The notes: generated by a model from the sequence alone, not told the origin. Counted from the first letter of the stretch, positions 47,286 to 56,309 are shown. The stretch is 64,000 nt of DNA from Lysobacter enzymogenes (GCF_017355525.1 NZ_CP067395.1:4805001-4869000); one strand, 5' to 3'. Numbers and translations: made by a program.

Positions 47286-48728
47286 ATGCGCGCGCCGTTC
47301 CGTTCGTCCACCGCCTTCACCGCATGCGTTCTCGCCGCCGGCCTGTGCGCGGCGTTCGCCGCGCCCGCATCGGCCGCGCCCGCCGCTGCGGCGCCCGCGA
47401 CCGCGTCGGTCGGCGAAATCACCCACGGCCGGTTCGTGCGCACGCCGGTGCGCCTGCCGCAGGGCGACGCCAAGCGCTTCGTGATGTGGTTCGCCGACGG
47501 CGTCGAGGCGGCCGCGCGCAAGACCCGGGTCGACGCGCTCGTCGCCGACGGCGCGATGGTGGTCACGGTCGATCTGGCCGCATTGGAGGCCGCGCTGCGC
47601 AAGGACGGCGGCAAATGCAATTTCTCGTCCGGCGACGTCGAGAATTTCTCGCGTTACGTGCAGGCCTACTACCGCCTGCCGACCTATCACCTGCCGTTGC
47701 TGCTCGGCGACGGCGAAGGCGCGTCATTCGCGTACGCGATCGCCGCGCAGGGCAACGCCGGCCTGTTCGCCGGCGCGGTGTCGCTGGGGTTCTGCCCGAG
47801 CCTGCGCGCCGCGCAGGCGCTGTGCCCGAGCGGTTCGCTGAAGCTGCACGTCGAAGGCCAGCGCGCGCAGTTGCAGGCGCAGCCGCTGCAGGTGCCGTGG
47901 CTGCTGGCCGCGCACGGCGGCGGCAAGGCGGCGTGTCCCGCCGCGCAGGCCGAAGCCTTCGCCGGCGCGGTGCCGCAGGCGCGCACGTTCAAGCGCGACG
48001 CGCGCGGCGACGCGCTGCCGGGGCTGCGCGCGGCGCTGGTGTCGCTGGGCGCGCAACGCCACGCCAGCCTGCCGCCGCCGCCGGCCGATCTGGCCGGATT
48101 GCCGGTCAACGAAATGCCGGCGCAGTCCGGCGGCAACACCGACACCTTCGCGGTGTTCGTTTCCGGCGACGGCGGCTGGGCCGACGTCGACAAGAGCGTC
48201 AGCAAGCGCCTGGCCGAAGCCGGCATACCGGTGGTCGGCGTGGATTCGCTGCGTTACTTCTGGAGCCCGCGCACGCCGCAGAGCTTCGGCGCCGACCTCG
48301 ACCGCATCGTGCGTTACTACAGCGCGCAGTGGAAACGTTCGCGCGTCGTTTTTGTCGGCTTCTCGCAAGGCGCCGACGTGCTGCCGGGCGGCTACAACCA
48401 GTTGCCGCCGGCCACGCGCGAACGGGTGCGGCTGACCGCGCTGCTGTCGCCGGGGCAGAAGGCCGAATACGAATTCCACCTCAGCAACTGGATCGGCAGC
48501 AGCGGCAAGGGCTTGCCGATCGCGCCGCAGGTCGCGCAGATGCCGGCCGCGCAGGTGCTGTGCATCTACGGCAGCGAAGACGCCGACGCGCTATGCCCGC
48601 ATCTGCCGGCGGGCGGGGTGCGGATCGAGAAGATGCACGGCGATCATCACGTCGACGGCGATTACGACGGCGTCGCCGCGCGGGTGCTGTCGGCGGCGGG
48701 GATCGCCTCGCCGCCCGCGTCGCCCTGA
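47286..48728 (+). CDS. acvB: AcvB/VirJ-family periplasmic lysyl-phosphatidylglycerol hydrolase
   Basis: A 480-aa exported protein with a signal peptide (about 1-30). The C-terminal half is the VirJ domain, an alpha/beta-hydrolase: VFVSGDGGWADVDKS (residues about 291-305) and the nucleophile elbow GFSQGADVLP (about 355), with a late His in GDHHVDGDY. The N-terminal half is the extra domain found in AcvB. In Agrobacterium, AcvB removes the lysyl group that LpiA/MprF adds to phosphatidylglycerol. Here it faces an MprF gene, and the two 3' ends overlap by 67 bp. Confidence 0.85.
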   Translation: MRAPFRSSTAFTACVLAAGLCAAFAAPASAAPAAAAPATASVGEITHGRFVRTPVRLPQGDAKRFVMWFADGVEAAARKTRVDALVADGAMVVTVDLAALEAALRKDGGKCNFSSGDVENFSRYVQAYYRLPTYHLPLLLGDGEGASFAYAIAAQGNAGLFAGAVSLGFCPSLRAAQALCPSGSLKLHVEGQRAQLQAQPLQVPWLLAAHGGGKAACPAAQAEAFAGAVPQARTFKRDARGDALPGLRAALVSLGAQRHASLPPPPADLAGLPVNEMPAQSGGNTDTFAVFVSGDGGWADVDKSVSKRLAEAGIPVVGVDSLRYFWSPRTPQSFGADLDRIVRYYSAQWKRSRVVFVGFSQGADVLPGGYNQLPPATRERVRLTALLSPGQKAEYEFHLSNWIGSSGKGLPIAPQVAQMPAAQVLCIYGSEDADALCPHLPAGGVRIEKMHGDHHVDGDYDGVAARVLSAAGIASPPASP

Positions 48729-51388
48729 GGCGCCGGCGCGCTGTTGACCGGCGCGCTGCTGGGAAACCGCGCGACCTTGCGTTCGTTCTCGTCGTCGCGG
48801 CGCGGGTCCAGCGAAATCAGCCGGGTCACATCGATCAGCGCCGCCGGCAGATGCATGCCGGCCGGCGCGGCGAGATAGCGCGTGCGCCAGACCGGATCGA
48901 ACTTGGCCTTGAACCGGCGCAGCCCGACGAAGCCGTAGAAGCGCTCGCCGTGGCGCGCGATCAGATTCGCGAAGCGGTTCCAGCGCCCGGCCAGCCGGTG
49001 CTGGGCCAGCCCCGACAGCGGCGCCATGCCGAGCGAGAAACGCTCGAAGCCGTGCTCGCGGCCCCATAGCAGCAGCTCGGCGAACATGAAATCCATCGTG
49101 CCCTTGGGCGCGTCCGCGGCGTGGCGCATCAGGTCGATCGACAGCTCGCGGCCGTTGCTGGCGTTCCACACGTTGGCGAAGGCGACGATGCGGCCTTCGT
49201 GCTCGATCAGCGCCACCGGCAGGCGTTGCAGATAGGCGTGGTCGAAACTGCCGAGCGAGAAGCCCTTTTCCTCGCCGGACTTCAGCTCCAGCCATTCGTC
49301 GGAGATGTCCTCCAGCGCCGGCAGCAGCGCGCCGACCTGTTCGGCCGCGACCATGCGGAAGCTCAGGCCCGAGCGCTTGCCGCGGTTCCAGGCCTGGCGC
49401 AAGTCGGCGCGGTTGGGGCCCTGCAGGTTGAAATCGGTCAGCGGCACCAGCGCTTCTTCGCCGAGCTTGACCAGGGTCAGGCCGAGGTCGAGATAGGTCT
49501 GCCAGTACTGCTCGCCGACTTGGTAGAACACCGGCCGCACGCCCATCCGGTCGGCTTCCTCGCGGAAGCGCCAGATCAGTTCGCGCGCGACCTCCGGCGG
49601 GCCGATCGGGTCGCCCATCGCGATCAGCGAACCGCCGTAGCGCTGCATCATCATCAGCCCGCGCTGCTGCGGGTCCAGCAGCAGCGCCTTGTCGCCGGTC
49701 AGCGCCAGATGCACCTGGCTGTCCTCGGCGAGCGCCAGGATCGGCCGGATCGCCTCGAGCTGGGCCGCGTCCGCCGCCGGCAGCGCGGTGCGCGCCGCGT
49801 GCAGCAGCCGCGCCAGCCCGAACGCGATCACCGCCACGCTGACCAGCAGCATCGCCCGCAGCGCGCGCGGCGCGTTGCCGGAGACCAGGAATTCCCACCA
49901 CAGCTCGTTGCGGTATTCGACGTGGCTGTAGGCGAAGAACAGCAGCCAGATCGCCGCGATCAGCACCAGCCCGAGGTTGCGCAGCCAGCGCCACGACCAA
50001 GCCTCGTCGAGCAAAGCGCCCTGGCGGTAGAACTCGCGCCGCGCCGCCCACAGCGCCAGCGCCACCAGCGGCGGCGCCAGCGCCAGCAGCCAGTGGCCGC
50101 CGCGCAGCCACGACGGCAGCGGCAGCAGGATGCACACGCCCAGCGCCAGCGCCCACGCGGCGTGGCTGCGCCGTTGCAGGCCCTGGCCGATCAGCAGCAG
50201 GCCGACGCCGCCGAGGCTGGCGAGCAGTTGCGAGGTTTCGATCAGCGGCAGCGGCGCGTGGTTGAGGCGACGCTGCGGCTTGGGCAGGGTGCCGTCGAGG
50301 ATCAGCGCGGCGCCGAGCACGAACGCGGCCAGCGCGATCACGTGCGGCAGCCACGGCCGCACCGCCAGCCACGCGGTGCGCAGCGCGCCGGCGCTCTGCG
50401 CCATCGGTCCGCGCGCGGACGCGACCAGACCGAGCACGGTCGCCAGCACCAGCGGCGCGGCGTAGTAGGTGATGCGGTAGGCCAGCGCCGCCGCCAGCAG
50501 GCTGGCGGGCGCGACGCCGGGCAGCAGCTTGAGCAGGCTCCACTCGAACACGCCGATGCCGGCCGGCACGCTCGACACCAAGCCCGCCAGCATCGCCACC
50601 AGATAGAGGCCGACGAAACCGACGAAGCTGGTGCCCGATTCGGCCGGAATCGACGGCGCCAGCAGCACGTACAGCGCGCCGCCGGCCAGCGCCAGTTCGA
50701 CCACGCTCAGCGCGGTCACGCTGAGCACGGTGCGGCGGTCGGGCAGCCACAGCGCGTGTTCGCGGAAACGCAGGGTGCGGCCGTCGCGGCCGACCAGATA
50801 CAACAAGCCGAGAAAGGCGATCGCGACCGCGCCGCCGGCGACCCGGATCGCCTGTTCGCTCAGCGGCAACAGCAACGCCGCCGGCGCGGGTTCGAACAAC
50901 AGCGCGCAGGCCAGCAGCACCCAGGCGCCGAACACGAAGCCGAGCGTGCTCATCAGCACCACCTGGCCGATGTCGGCCAGCGACAGCCCGGCCGCGCCGT
51001 AGCCGCGCAGGCGCACCGCGCCGCCGGTCAGCGCGGCGAAGCCCAGGGTGTGGCCGACCGCGTTGGCGATGAAGGCGGTCAGGATCAGCCGCATCGGCTT
51101 GACCTTGGCCGCGTTGCGGCGCAGGCCGATGGCGTCGAAGCCAACCAAGCAGGCATAACTCGCGAGGCCCAGCAGAAAAGCCAAGGCGATACGGAGAGAG
51201 TCGAGCTGCCGCGAAGCCTCCTTGATCGCATGCAACCCATGCCCGCTGAACTCCCCCGCCAGCGCGCGCAGCGCCAGCGCCAGGATCGCCAGGCTGGCGA
51301 GCATCGACAGCGCGCGGCGCCAGTTCGAAGACGGGGTTGCGGCCGGTGCGGCGGCGGCGGGCGCGGTGGGGGAAGGCTGGGAGCTCAT
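48662..51388 (-). CDS. mprF: Bifunctional lysylphosphatidylglycerol flippase/synthetase
   Basis: A 908-aa membrane protein. The N-terminal part has about fourteen helices (flippase, UPF0104-like: SFVGFVGLYLVAMLAGLVSS). The C-terminal cytoplasmic part (about 560-870) is the DUF2156 aminoacyl-transferase domain, with GDPIGPPEVARELIWRFREE, FQVGEQYWQTYLDLGL-like segments, and PKGTMDFMFAELLLWGREHG. It transfers Lys from Lys-tRNA to phosphatidylglycerol and exposes the product outside, lowering negative charge. The ATG at 51388 precedes a Pro/Ala-rich tail and the first helix. Its 3' end overlaps acvB. Confidence 0.93.
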   Translation of the reverse strand: MSSQPSPTAPAAAAPAATPSSNWRRALSMLASLAILALALRALAGEFSGHGLHAIKEASRQLDSLRIALAFLLGLASYACLVGFDAIGLRRNAAKVKPMRLILTAFIANAVGHTLGFAALTGGAVRLRGYGAAGLSLADIGQVVLMSTLGFVFGAWVLLACALLFEPAPAALLLPLSEQAIRVAGGAVAIAFLGLLYLVGRDGRTLRFREHALWLPDRRTVLSVTALSVVELALAGGALYVLLAPSIPAESGTSFVGFVGLYLVAMLAGLVSSVPAGIGVFEWSLLKLLPGVAPASLLAAALAYRITYYAAPLVLATVLGLVASARGPMAQSAGALRTAWLAVRPWLPHVIALAAFVLGAALILDGTLPKPQRRLNHAPLPLIETSQLLASLGGVGLLLIGQGLQRRSHAAWALALGVCILLPLPSWLRGGHWLLALAPPLVALALWAARREFYRQGALLDEAWSWRWLRNLGLVLIAAIWLLFFAYSHVEYRNELWWEFLVSGNAPRALRAMLLVSVAVIAFGLARLLHAARTALPAADAAQLEAIRPILALAEDSQVHLALTGDKALLLDPQQRGLMMMQRYGGSLIAMGDPIGPPEVARELIWRFREEADRMGVRPVFYQVGEQYWQTYLDLGLTLVKLGEEALVPLTDFNLQGPNRADLRQAWNRGKRSGLSFRMVAAEQVGALLPALEDISDEWLELKSGEEKGFSLGSFDHAYLQRLPVALIEHEGRIVAFANVWNASNGRELSIDLMRHAADAPKGTMDFMFAELLLWGREHGFERFSLGMAPLSGLAQHRLAGRWNRFANLIARHGERFYGFVGLRRFKAKFDPVWRTRYLAAPAGMHLPAALIDVTRLISLDPRRDDENERKVARFPSSAPVNSAPAPQGDAGGEAIPAADSTRAATPS

Positions 51389-51656
51389 GCGGCGGGGGCG
51401 GCGAAGGTGGGCAAAGCTTTCAGCAAACTGCGCTAAAACGGAATGAGGGGGCGCTGGACGCTTCGTACCGGCAGGTAACGGCATGTACGGCGCTGGCGCG
51501 GATCGCCGCGGTTTTCAGCGGTTTCGGCGCTGACGGCGAGGCCGCGGCGGGCCGATCCGAGGATGCGGGCCGGGACGTCGGACTGCGGCAGGGCGACGCA
51601 GTTGCGCGGATCGGCGTGCTGATCGACGGGGCGCCGCGGCCGCAGGCGTTGCGGCC

Positions 51657-52589
51657 TCAGCCGGCCAGAATCCGCTCCCACACCGCCGGCGCGCCGATGC
51701 TTTCTTCGATGAAGTTCACGAACGCCTCGACCTTGCGCGGCCGGTACTCGCGCCCCGGATACACCGCATGGATGCCGATCGGCAGCAGGCACCAGTCCGG
51801 CAGCACCTCGACCAGACGGCCGGCGGCCAGTTCCTCGGCCACGGCGAAGGTCGCGGTCTGCAGGATGCCGTCGCCGCGCAGCGCCGCGTCGACCAGCGGC
51901 ACGCCGTAGTTGGCGCGCAGCCGGCCGCTGACCGGAACGCGCAGCGGCGTGCCGTCGCCGCGGCCGCGGCCGTGGAACTCCCACGCCGGCACGTCGCGGA
52001 ACAGGGTGTAGTGCAGGCAGTCGTGTTCGGCCAGCTGCTCCGGCGCGGTCGGCGCGCCGCGCCGGGCCAGGTACGCCGGCGCGGCGACCAGGATGCGCCG
52101 GGTCTGGGCGATGCGCCGCGCGACCAGACGCGAATCGGTCAGCGCGCCGATCCGGATCGCGCAGTCGAAGCCCTCGCCGATCAGGTCGACGTAACGGTCG
52201 TCGAACTGCACGTCCAGGGCGATGCCGGGGTGGCGGTCGAGGAACTCGCCCAGCCGCGGCATCACGTACATGCGGCCGAAGTTCATCGGCAGCGACACCC
52301 GCAGCTCGCCTTGCGGCTGCGCGGCGCGGTCGTTGACGCGTTCGCCGGCGGCGAGGATCTGCGCCAGCGCCGGCGCGACCTCGGCGTGGTAGTGGCGGCC
52401 GGCTTCGGTGAGGCTCAGGCGCCGGGTCGAGCGGTTCAGCAGCTTGGCGCCGAGCCGCGCCTCCAGCGCGTTGAGCCGGCGGGTGATCGCGCCGGGCGTG
52501 ACCTCCAACTGGCGCGCGGCGGCGGTGAAGCTGCCGTGGCGCAGGATCGCCTCGAAGGCTTCGAGCTCGGAATACAGGCCGCCGATCAT
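51657..52589 (-). CDS. LysR-family transcriptional regulator
   Basis: A 310-aa regulator: helix-turn-helix in ELEAFEAILRHGSFTAAARQ and TPGAITRRLNALEARLGAKL, then a substrate-binding-like domain (about 90-300). It is divergent from the quinone-oxidoreductase gene at 52692. An inverted repeat (ATTATTGA / TCAATGAT) at 52588-52610 overlaps its own start codon and probably is its operator for autoregulation and for control of the divergent gene. Confidence 0.92.
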   Translation of the reverse strand: MIGGLYSELEAFEAILRHGSFTAAARQLEVTPGAITRRLNALEARLGAKLLNRSTRRLSLTEAGRHYHAEVAPALAQILAAGERVNDRAAQPQGELRVSLPMNFGRMYVMPRLGEFLDRHPGIALDVQFDDRYVDLIGEGFDCAIRIGALTDSRLVARRIAQTRRILVAAPAYLARRGAPTAPEQLAEHDCLHYTLFRDVPAWEFHGRGRGDGTPLRVPVSGRLRANYGVPLVDAALRGDGILQTATFAVAEELAAGRLVEVLPDWCLLPIGIHAVYPGREYRPRKVEAFVNFIEESIGAPAVWERILAG

Positions 52590-52610
52590 TATTGAGGTTG
52601 GATCAATGAT
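52588..52610. promoter_or_regulatory. Probable LysR operator overlapping the regulator start
   Basis: An 8-bp inverted repeat with one mismatch, ATTATTGA and TCAATGAT, separated by 7 bp. The A+T-rich arms stand out in G+C-rich DNA. It covers the LysR start codon, and its right edge is 82 bp before the divergent oxidoreductase start. The spacing is close to LysR-type boxes (T-N11-A). Confidence 0.65.
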
Positions 52611-52691
52611 GAGTTGTCGGCGCGATCCTATATCGCTTCCCTACTCAACAATAGCCTGTGCGTCCCGACCCTCGCCCCTCCGGAGCCCGTC

Positions 52692-53714
52692 ATGGACGCT
52701 TTCCAGCTGCAAGGCACCACCCTCGATTCCCTGCGCCGCGTCGACCTGCCCGAGCCGCAGCCCGGCCCCGGCGAGGTCCGCATCCGCGTCGCCGCCGCCT
52801 CGGTCAATTACCGCGACTACGCCCTGGCCACCGGCCGCTACCAGGCCGACCTGCCGCGCCCGTTCGTGCCGCTGTCCGACGGCGTCGGCCGCATCGACGC
52901 GCTCGGCGCGGGCGTCAGCGGCTGGGCCTTGGGCGAACGGGTGATCGGCCACTACACGACCGCGTGGCTGGACGGCCCGTTCAAATCCGAAAACCACCTC
53001 AGCAAGCTCGGCGGCCCGCGCGACGGCTGGCTGGCGCGCTGGATCGTGCTGCCGGCCACCGCGATCGCGCGCGCGCCGGACTACCTCGACGACGCGGCCG
53101 CCTCGACCTTGCCGGTGTCCGGCCTGACCGCCTGGAACGCGCTGCGCAAGCTCGAACTCGCGCCCGGCGCCAGCGTGCTGGTGCAAGGCAGCGGCGCGGT
53201 GTCGCTGATGGCGCTGCAATTGGCCGCGGCGCGCGGCATGGACGTGATCGCCACCACCGGCGATGCGCGCAAGGCCGAACTGCTGCGTTCGCTCGGTGCG
53301 CGCGCGACTGTCGATTACCGCAGCACCCCGGACCTGCCGGCCGCGGTGCGCGCGCTGACCGGCGGGCGCGGCGTCGACGGCATCGTCGATGTGGTCGGCG
53401 GGCAGCAGTTGCTGTCGCTGCTCGGCGCCGCCGCCGACAACGCGCACATCGCCCTGATCGGTTTTCTCGACAGCATGGACGTGGCCGGCAATCTGGTCGG
53501 CCCGATCATGGTCCACCAGCTCAACCTGCACGGCGTCAGCGTCGGCAGCCTCGCCGACCTGCGCGCGTATCTGGACGAGCTGGACGCGCGCCGGATCGTG
53601 CCGGTGGTCGGCGAACGCTACGGCTTCGACGACGGCGCCCGCGCGATCGCCGCGGTGGCCGGCGCGGGCGCGCGCGCGCCGGGCAAGCCGGTGGTGGTGT
53701 TCGACCGATCCTGA
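52692..53714 (+). CDS. Medium-chain NAD(P)-dependent oxidoreductase, quinone-oxidoreductase-like
   Basis: A 340-aa MDR-superfamily enzyme. The GroES-like domain starts MDAFQLQGTTLDSLRRVDLP. The cofactor-binding region contains VLVQGSGAVSLMALQLAAA, and VDGIVDVVGGQQ follows. Zinc-ligand Cys/His residues of true alcohol dehydrogenases are replaced (SVNYRDYAL in the N-terminal loop), so it is likely a zinc-free quinone/enone reductase. GGAG precedes the ATG. Divergent from and probably controlled by the LysR gene. Confidence 0.88.
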   Translation: MDAFQLQGTTLDSLRRVDLPEPQPGPGEVRIRVAAASVNYRDYALATGRYQADLPRPFVPLSDGVGRIDALGAGVSGWALGERVIGHYTTAWLDGPFKSENHLSKLGGPRDGWLARWIVLPATAIARAPDYLDDAAASTLPVSGLTAWNALRKLELAPGASVLVQGSGAVSLMALQLAAARGMDVIATTGDARKAELLRSLGARATVDYRSTPDLPAAVRALTGGRGVDGIVDVVGGQQLLSLLGAAADNAHIALIGFLDSMDVAGNLVGPIMVHQLNLHGVSVGSLADLRAYLDELDARRIVPVVGERYGFDDGARAIAAVAGAGARAPGKPVVVFDRS

Positions 53715-53736
53715 ACAGGCAACGACCTGCGGCCAA

Positions 53737-53794
53737 CCCTAGGCCGCGCGCGCCGGAACCGGGAAAAGCCCGTCCGGCGCGGGTTTCCCTAGGG
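53737..53794. terminator. Long nested hairpin, possible terminator
   Basis: Outer arms CCCTAG and CTAGGG, middle arms CGCGCCGGA and TCCGGCGCG, and an inner CGGG-AAAAG-CCCG hairpin. It begins 23 bp after the oxidoreductase stop. There is no clear T-tract, so it may instead be a small palindromic element or a 5' leader structure of the lipase gene. Confidence 0.5.
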
Positions 53795-53866
53795 TCCGTC
53801 CCAGCTTTCCGCGCGCCGATGCGCGGGCGCATGGTAGCCATACGCTATCGAGCAGGGGGCAAGGCC

Positions 53867-55393
53867 ATGATCTACGACCGGTTCGGGGACTTCGCGGTTC
53901 GCTACAACCCGCCGCCGCCCCCTCCGCCGCCCCCGCCGCCGAAGCCCGAACCGCTGCCGCAAGGCGACGGCAACTTCGCCGGGCAGATCGCCGGCAAGGA
54001 CCCGAAGAAGGGCAGCGATCTGCAGTTCGCGCAGATGGCCAACGACGTCTATACCCCGATCCCGACCGATGTGCAGGGGACCAACGTCGCCACCGGCACC
54101 CAGTCCGGCAAGGAACTCGAAGCCGCGGGTTGGGACCGCTTGCAGCCGCAAGGCGATCATCTGGTCGACAACCAGGGCCGCGAGATCGCGATCGACCCGT
54201 CCGAACTCGAAGACCCGGTCAGCGGCTTCCGCGCGGCGATCTACCAGAACGACAAGGGCCAGTATGTGGTCGCCTTCGCCGGCACCAACGACTGGGGCGT
54301 CGGCGAAGGCGGCGACTCCGACGACAACCTCGGCCAGGGCGCGGGCTTCCAGACCCAGGAATACAGCCAGGCGATGGCGCTGGGCCGCCGCGCCGAAGCG
54401 GTGTTCGGCGACGGCAACGTCGCTTTCGCCGGGCAGTCGCTCGGCGGCGGTCTGGCTTCCGCAGCGACGCTCGCCACCGACTCGGCCGGCGTCACCTTCA
54501 ACTCCTCGGGCCTGAGCAACGACACGCTCGAAGATCTGGGCTTCAATCCCAACGCGGTGCGCAGCGAGACCGCCGACAGCGGCCAGATCCGCCGCTACGT
54601 GGTCAATTACGAGCCGCTCAACACGATCCAGCAGGACGTGCCGATCCTCAACATGGCGCCGGATGCGGTCGGCCGCGAATTCCGCGTCGACATTCCCGAC
54701 GGCATCTCGCCGTTCGATCTGGGCGCGACCCACGGCGGCGGCGGCGACGGCGCGTCCTACGTCGAAGCGCTGCGCACCGAAACGCCGTACCGTCCCGACG
54801 ACATGTTCCTCGATCCGGGCGCGCTGGAAGACAAGACGATCCAGCGCGGCGCTGAGCTGGTCTTCAACGGCGTCGGCAGCATCCTCGAGAACGGCACGAC
54901 GATGGTCGGCGACATCACCGATTCGGTGTCCAACAAGGTCGACGACATCAAGCAGGTCATCGACACCGACTTCGCCGACGGCGACTACGTCGAAGGCAGC
55001 TTCAACCTCGCCGGCGACGTGATCGAAGGCGGCTTCAACGTCGTCGGCGACATGGGCAAGGGCACGCTCAACGCGGTCGGCGACCTGACCACCGACGTGA
55101 CCAACTTCGGCGGCGGCGTGCTGCGCGACCTCGGCGAGTTCACCGGCCTGGAAACGCCGTTCAACGGCGTGGCCAGCTTCGTCGAAGGCACCGGCGAGGT
55201 GGTCGACACGGTCGCCGAATTCGGCGGCGACGCGGTCGAGTGGGTGGCCGACGGACTCGGCACGGTCAGCGAAGGCGTGGTCGATTTCGCCGGCGACGTG
55301 ACCCAGGGCGTGACCGACGTGGCCCAGGCCACCGGCGAAGCCATCAGCGACGGCGTCGACGCCGGCGTGAACTGGGTCAAGAGCTGGTTCTGA
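53867..55393 (+). CDS. Lipase-like protein with polyproline N-terminus and 11-residue-repeat tail
   Basis: A 508-aa protein without a classical signal peptide. Residues 15-25 are eleven consecutive prolines. Residues about 50-320 form a class-3-lipase/DUF2974-type alpha/beta hydrolase: YVVAFAGTNDWG (oxyanion region) and the nucleophile elbow FAGQSLGGGLAS with Ser191; a candidate His lies in LGATHGGGG. The C-terminal 135 residues consist of 11-residue amphipathic repeats. AGGGGG upstream decides the ATG at 53867. Next to an ankyrin lipoprotein gene. A secreted phospholipase effector is a reasonable guess; no XVIPCD or other secretion tag was seen. Confidence 0.78.
   Translation: MIYDRFGDFAVRYNPPPPPPPPPPPKPEPLPQGDGNFAGQIAGKDPKKGSDLQFAQMANDVYTPIPTDVQGTNVATGTQSGKELEAAGWDRLQPQGDHLVDNQGREIAIDPSELEDPVSGFRAAIYQNDKGQYVVAFAGTNDWGVGEGGDSDDNLGQGAGFQTQEYSQAMALGRRAEAVFGDGNVAFAGQSLGGGLASAATLATDSAGVTFNSSGLSNDTLEDLGFNPNAVRSETADSGQIRRYVVNYEPLNTIQQDVPILNMAPDAVGREFRVDIPDGISPFDLGATHGGGGDGASYVEALRTETPYRPDDMFLDPGALEDKTIQRGAELVFNGVGSILENGTTMVGDITDSVSNKVDDIKQVIDTDFADGDYVEGSFNLAGDVIEGGFNVVGDMGKGTLNAVGDLTTDVTNFGGGVLRDLGEFTGLETPFNGVASFVEGTGEVVDTVAEFGGDAVEWVADGLGTVSEGVVDFAGDVTQGVTDVAQATGEAISDGVDAGVNWVKSWF
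54998..55390 (+). repeat. Degenerate 33-bp (11-residue) repeats in the lipase gene
   Basis: Consecutive 11-residue units such as SFNLAGDVIEG, GFNVVGDMGKG and TLNAVGDLTTD, and later EGVVDFAGDVT and QGVTDVAQATG. Position-specific hydrophobic and Gly-Asp residues recur every eleven residues, the spacing of right-handed amphipathic helices that lie on membranes. The pattern starts more weakly near residue 345 (NGVGSILENGT). Confidence 0.7.
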
Positions 55394-55493
55394 CGACGCT
55401 CGCGAGGCCCGCGAAATCCCGCGAACCCGAACTGGATGAACGCGCACGGCCGCCGCGTTGCGGCCGTCGCGCGCGCTGACCTATGCTGAGCCC

Positions 55494-56309
55494 ATGCCGC
55501 CACTCCGCCGCACGTCCCGCTCCGCTTCCGACTCGCGCCGCCCGGCGCGCCCCGCTTCGACGCAGCGCGCGCCGTTGCTGCGCGCCGCGCTGCTCGGCGC
55601 GCTGATGCTGGCCGCTTGCGCCGCCTGCGCACGACAAGGACCCGATCCGATGACCCAGAAGATCTTCGCCGCCAGCGGCAACGCCCAGCTGGCCGAGGCG
55701 GTGCGCGAAGGCGATACGAAACTGTTGCGCGAGCTGATCGCCGCCGGCGGCAATCCCAACGCCCAGGGCGAGCACGGCGTGACCCTGCTGCAATGGGCGA
55801 TCCGCAGCGGCAGCCGCTCCGGCTTCGACGCCCTGCTCGCCGCCGGCGCCGACTACCGCCGCAGCGACGAGAGCGGCAACACCGCGCTGCACACCGCCGC
55901 GGAATCCTCCAGCGATTATTTTCTCGAACACCTGCTCAAGGCCGGCGCCGACGTCGACACGCCCAACGCGGTGAACCACGCGCCGCCGCTGTTCGCGGCG
56001 TTGAAGGCGCGGCGCAAGGACAACATCGCGCATCTGCTGCGCGCCGGCGCCGACCTGCGCGCCGCCGACCGCCAGGGCGGCACCGCGCTGCTGATCGCCG
56101 CGCAGATCAACGACACCGCCTCGGTCCTGGCCTTCCTCAAAGCCGGCGCCGACCCGCACGCGCGCGACCGCGCCGGCGCGACGTTCCAGCGCTACCTGTA
56201 CATGAGCGACGAACGCCTGCTCAAGGGCGAGGCCAAGCGCGACCTCGACGCGATCCAGGATTGGCTGCGCGAGCACAACATCGCGATCGAGGACGGAGTG
56301 CAAACCTGA
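55494..56309 (+). CDS. Ankyrin-repeat lipoprotein
   Basis: A 271-aa protein. A long basic N-terminus precedes a signal with lipobox LMLAAC (Cys42), predicting lipidation. Ankyrin repeats follow from about residue 65 to 230: LLRELIAAGGNPNAQGEHG, FDALLAAGADYRRSDESGNT, FLEHLLKAGADVDTPNAV, IAHLLRAGADLRAADRQGGT, VLAFLKAGADPHARDR. It is 100 bp downstream of the lipase-like gene on the same strand. Periplasmic ankyrin or Sel1 proteins commonly protect against cognate phospholipase effectors, so immunity is a plausible role. The start has no strong ribosome site. Confidence 0.82.
   Translation: MPPLRRTSRSASDSRRPARPASTQRAPLLRAALLGALMLAACAACARQGPDPMTQKIFAASGNAQLAEAVREGDTKLLRELIAAGGNPNAQGEHGVTLLQWAIRSGSRSGFDALLAAGADYRRSDESGNTALHTAAESSSDYFLEHLLKAGADVDTPNAVNHAPPLFAALKARRKDNIAHLLRAGADLRAADRQGGTALLIAAQINDTASVLAFLKAGADPHARDRAGATFQRYLYMSDERLLKGEAKRDLDAIQDWLREHNIAIEDGVQT

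Noticed and set aside
53867..55393. XVIPCD-type T4SS secretion domain at the lipase C-terminus
   Set aside because: The tail is made of 11-residue repeats and lacks the Gln-rich pattern of XVIPCD domains.
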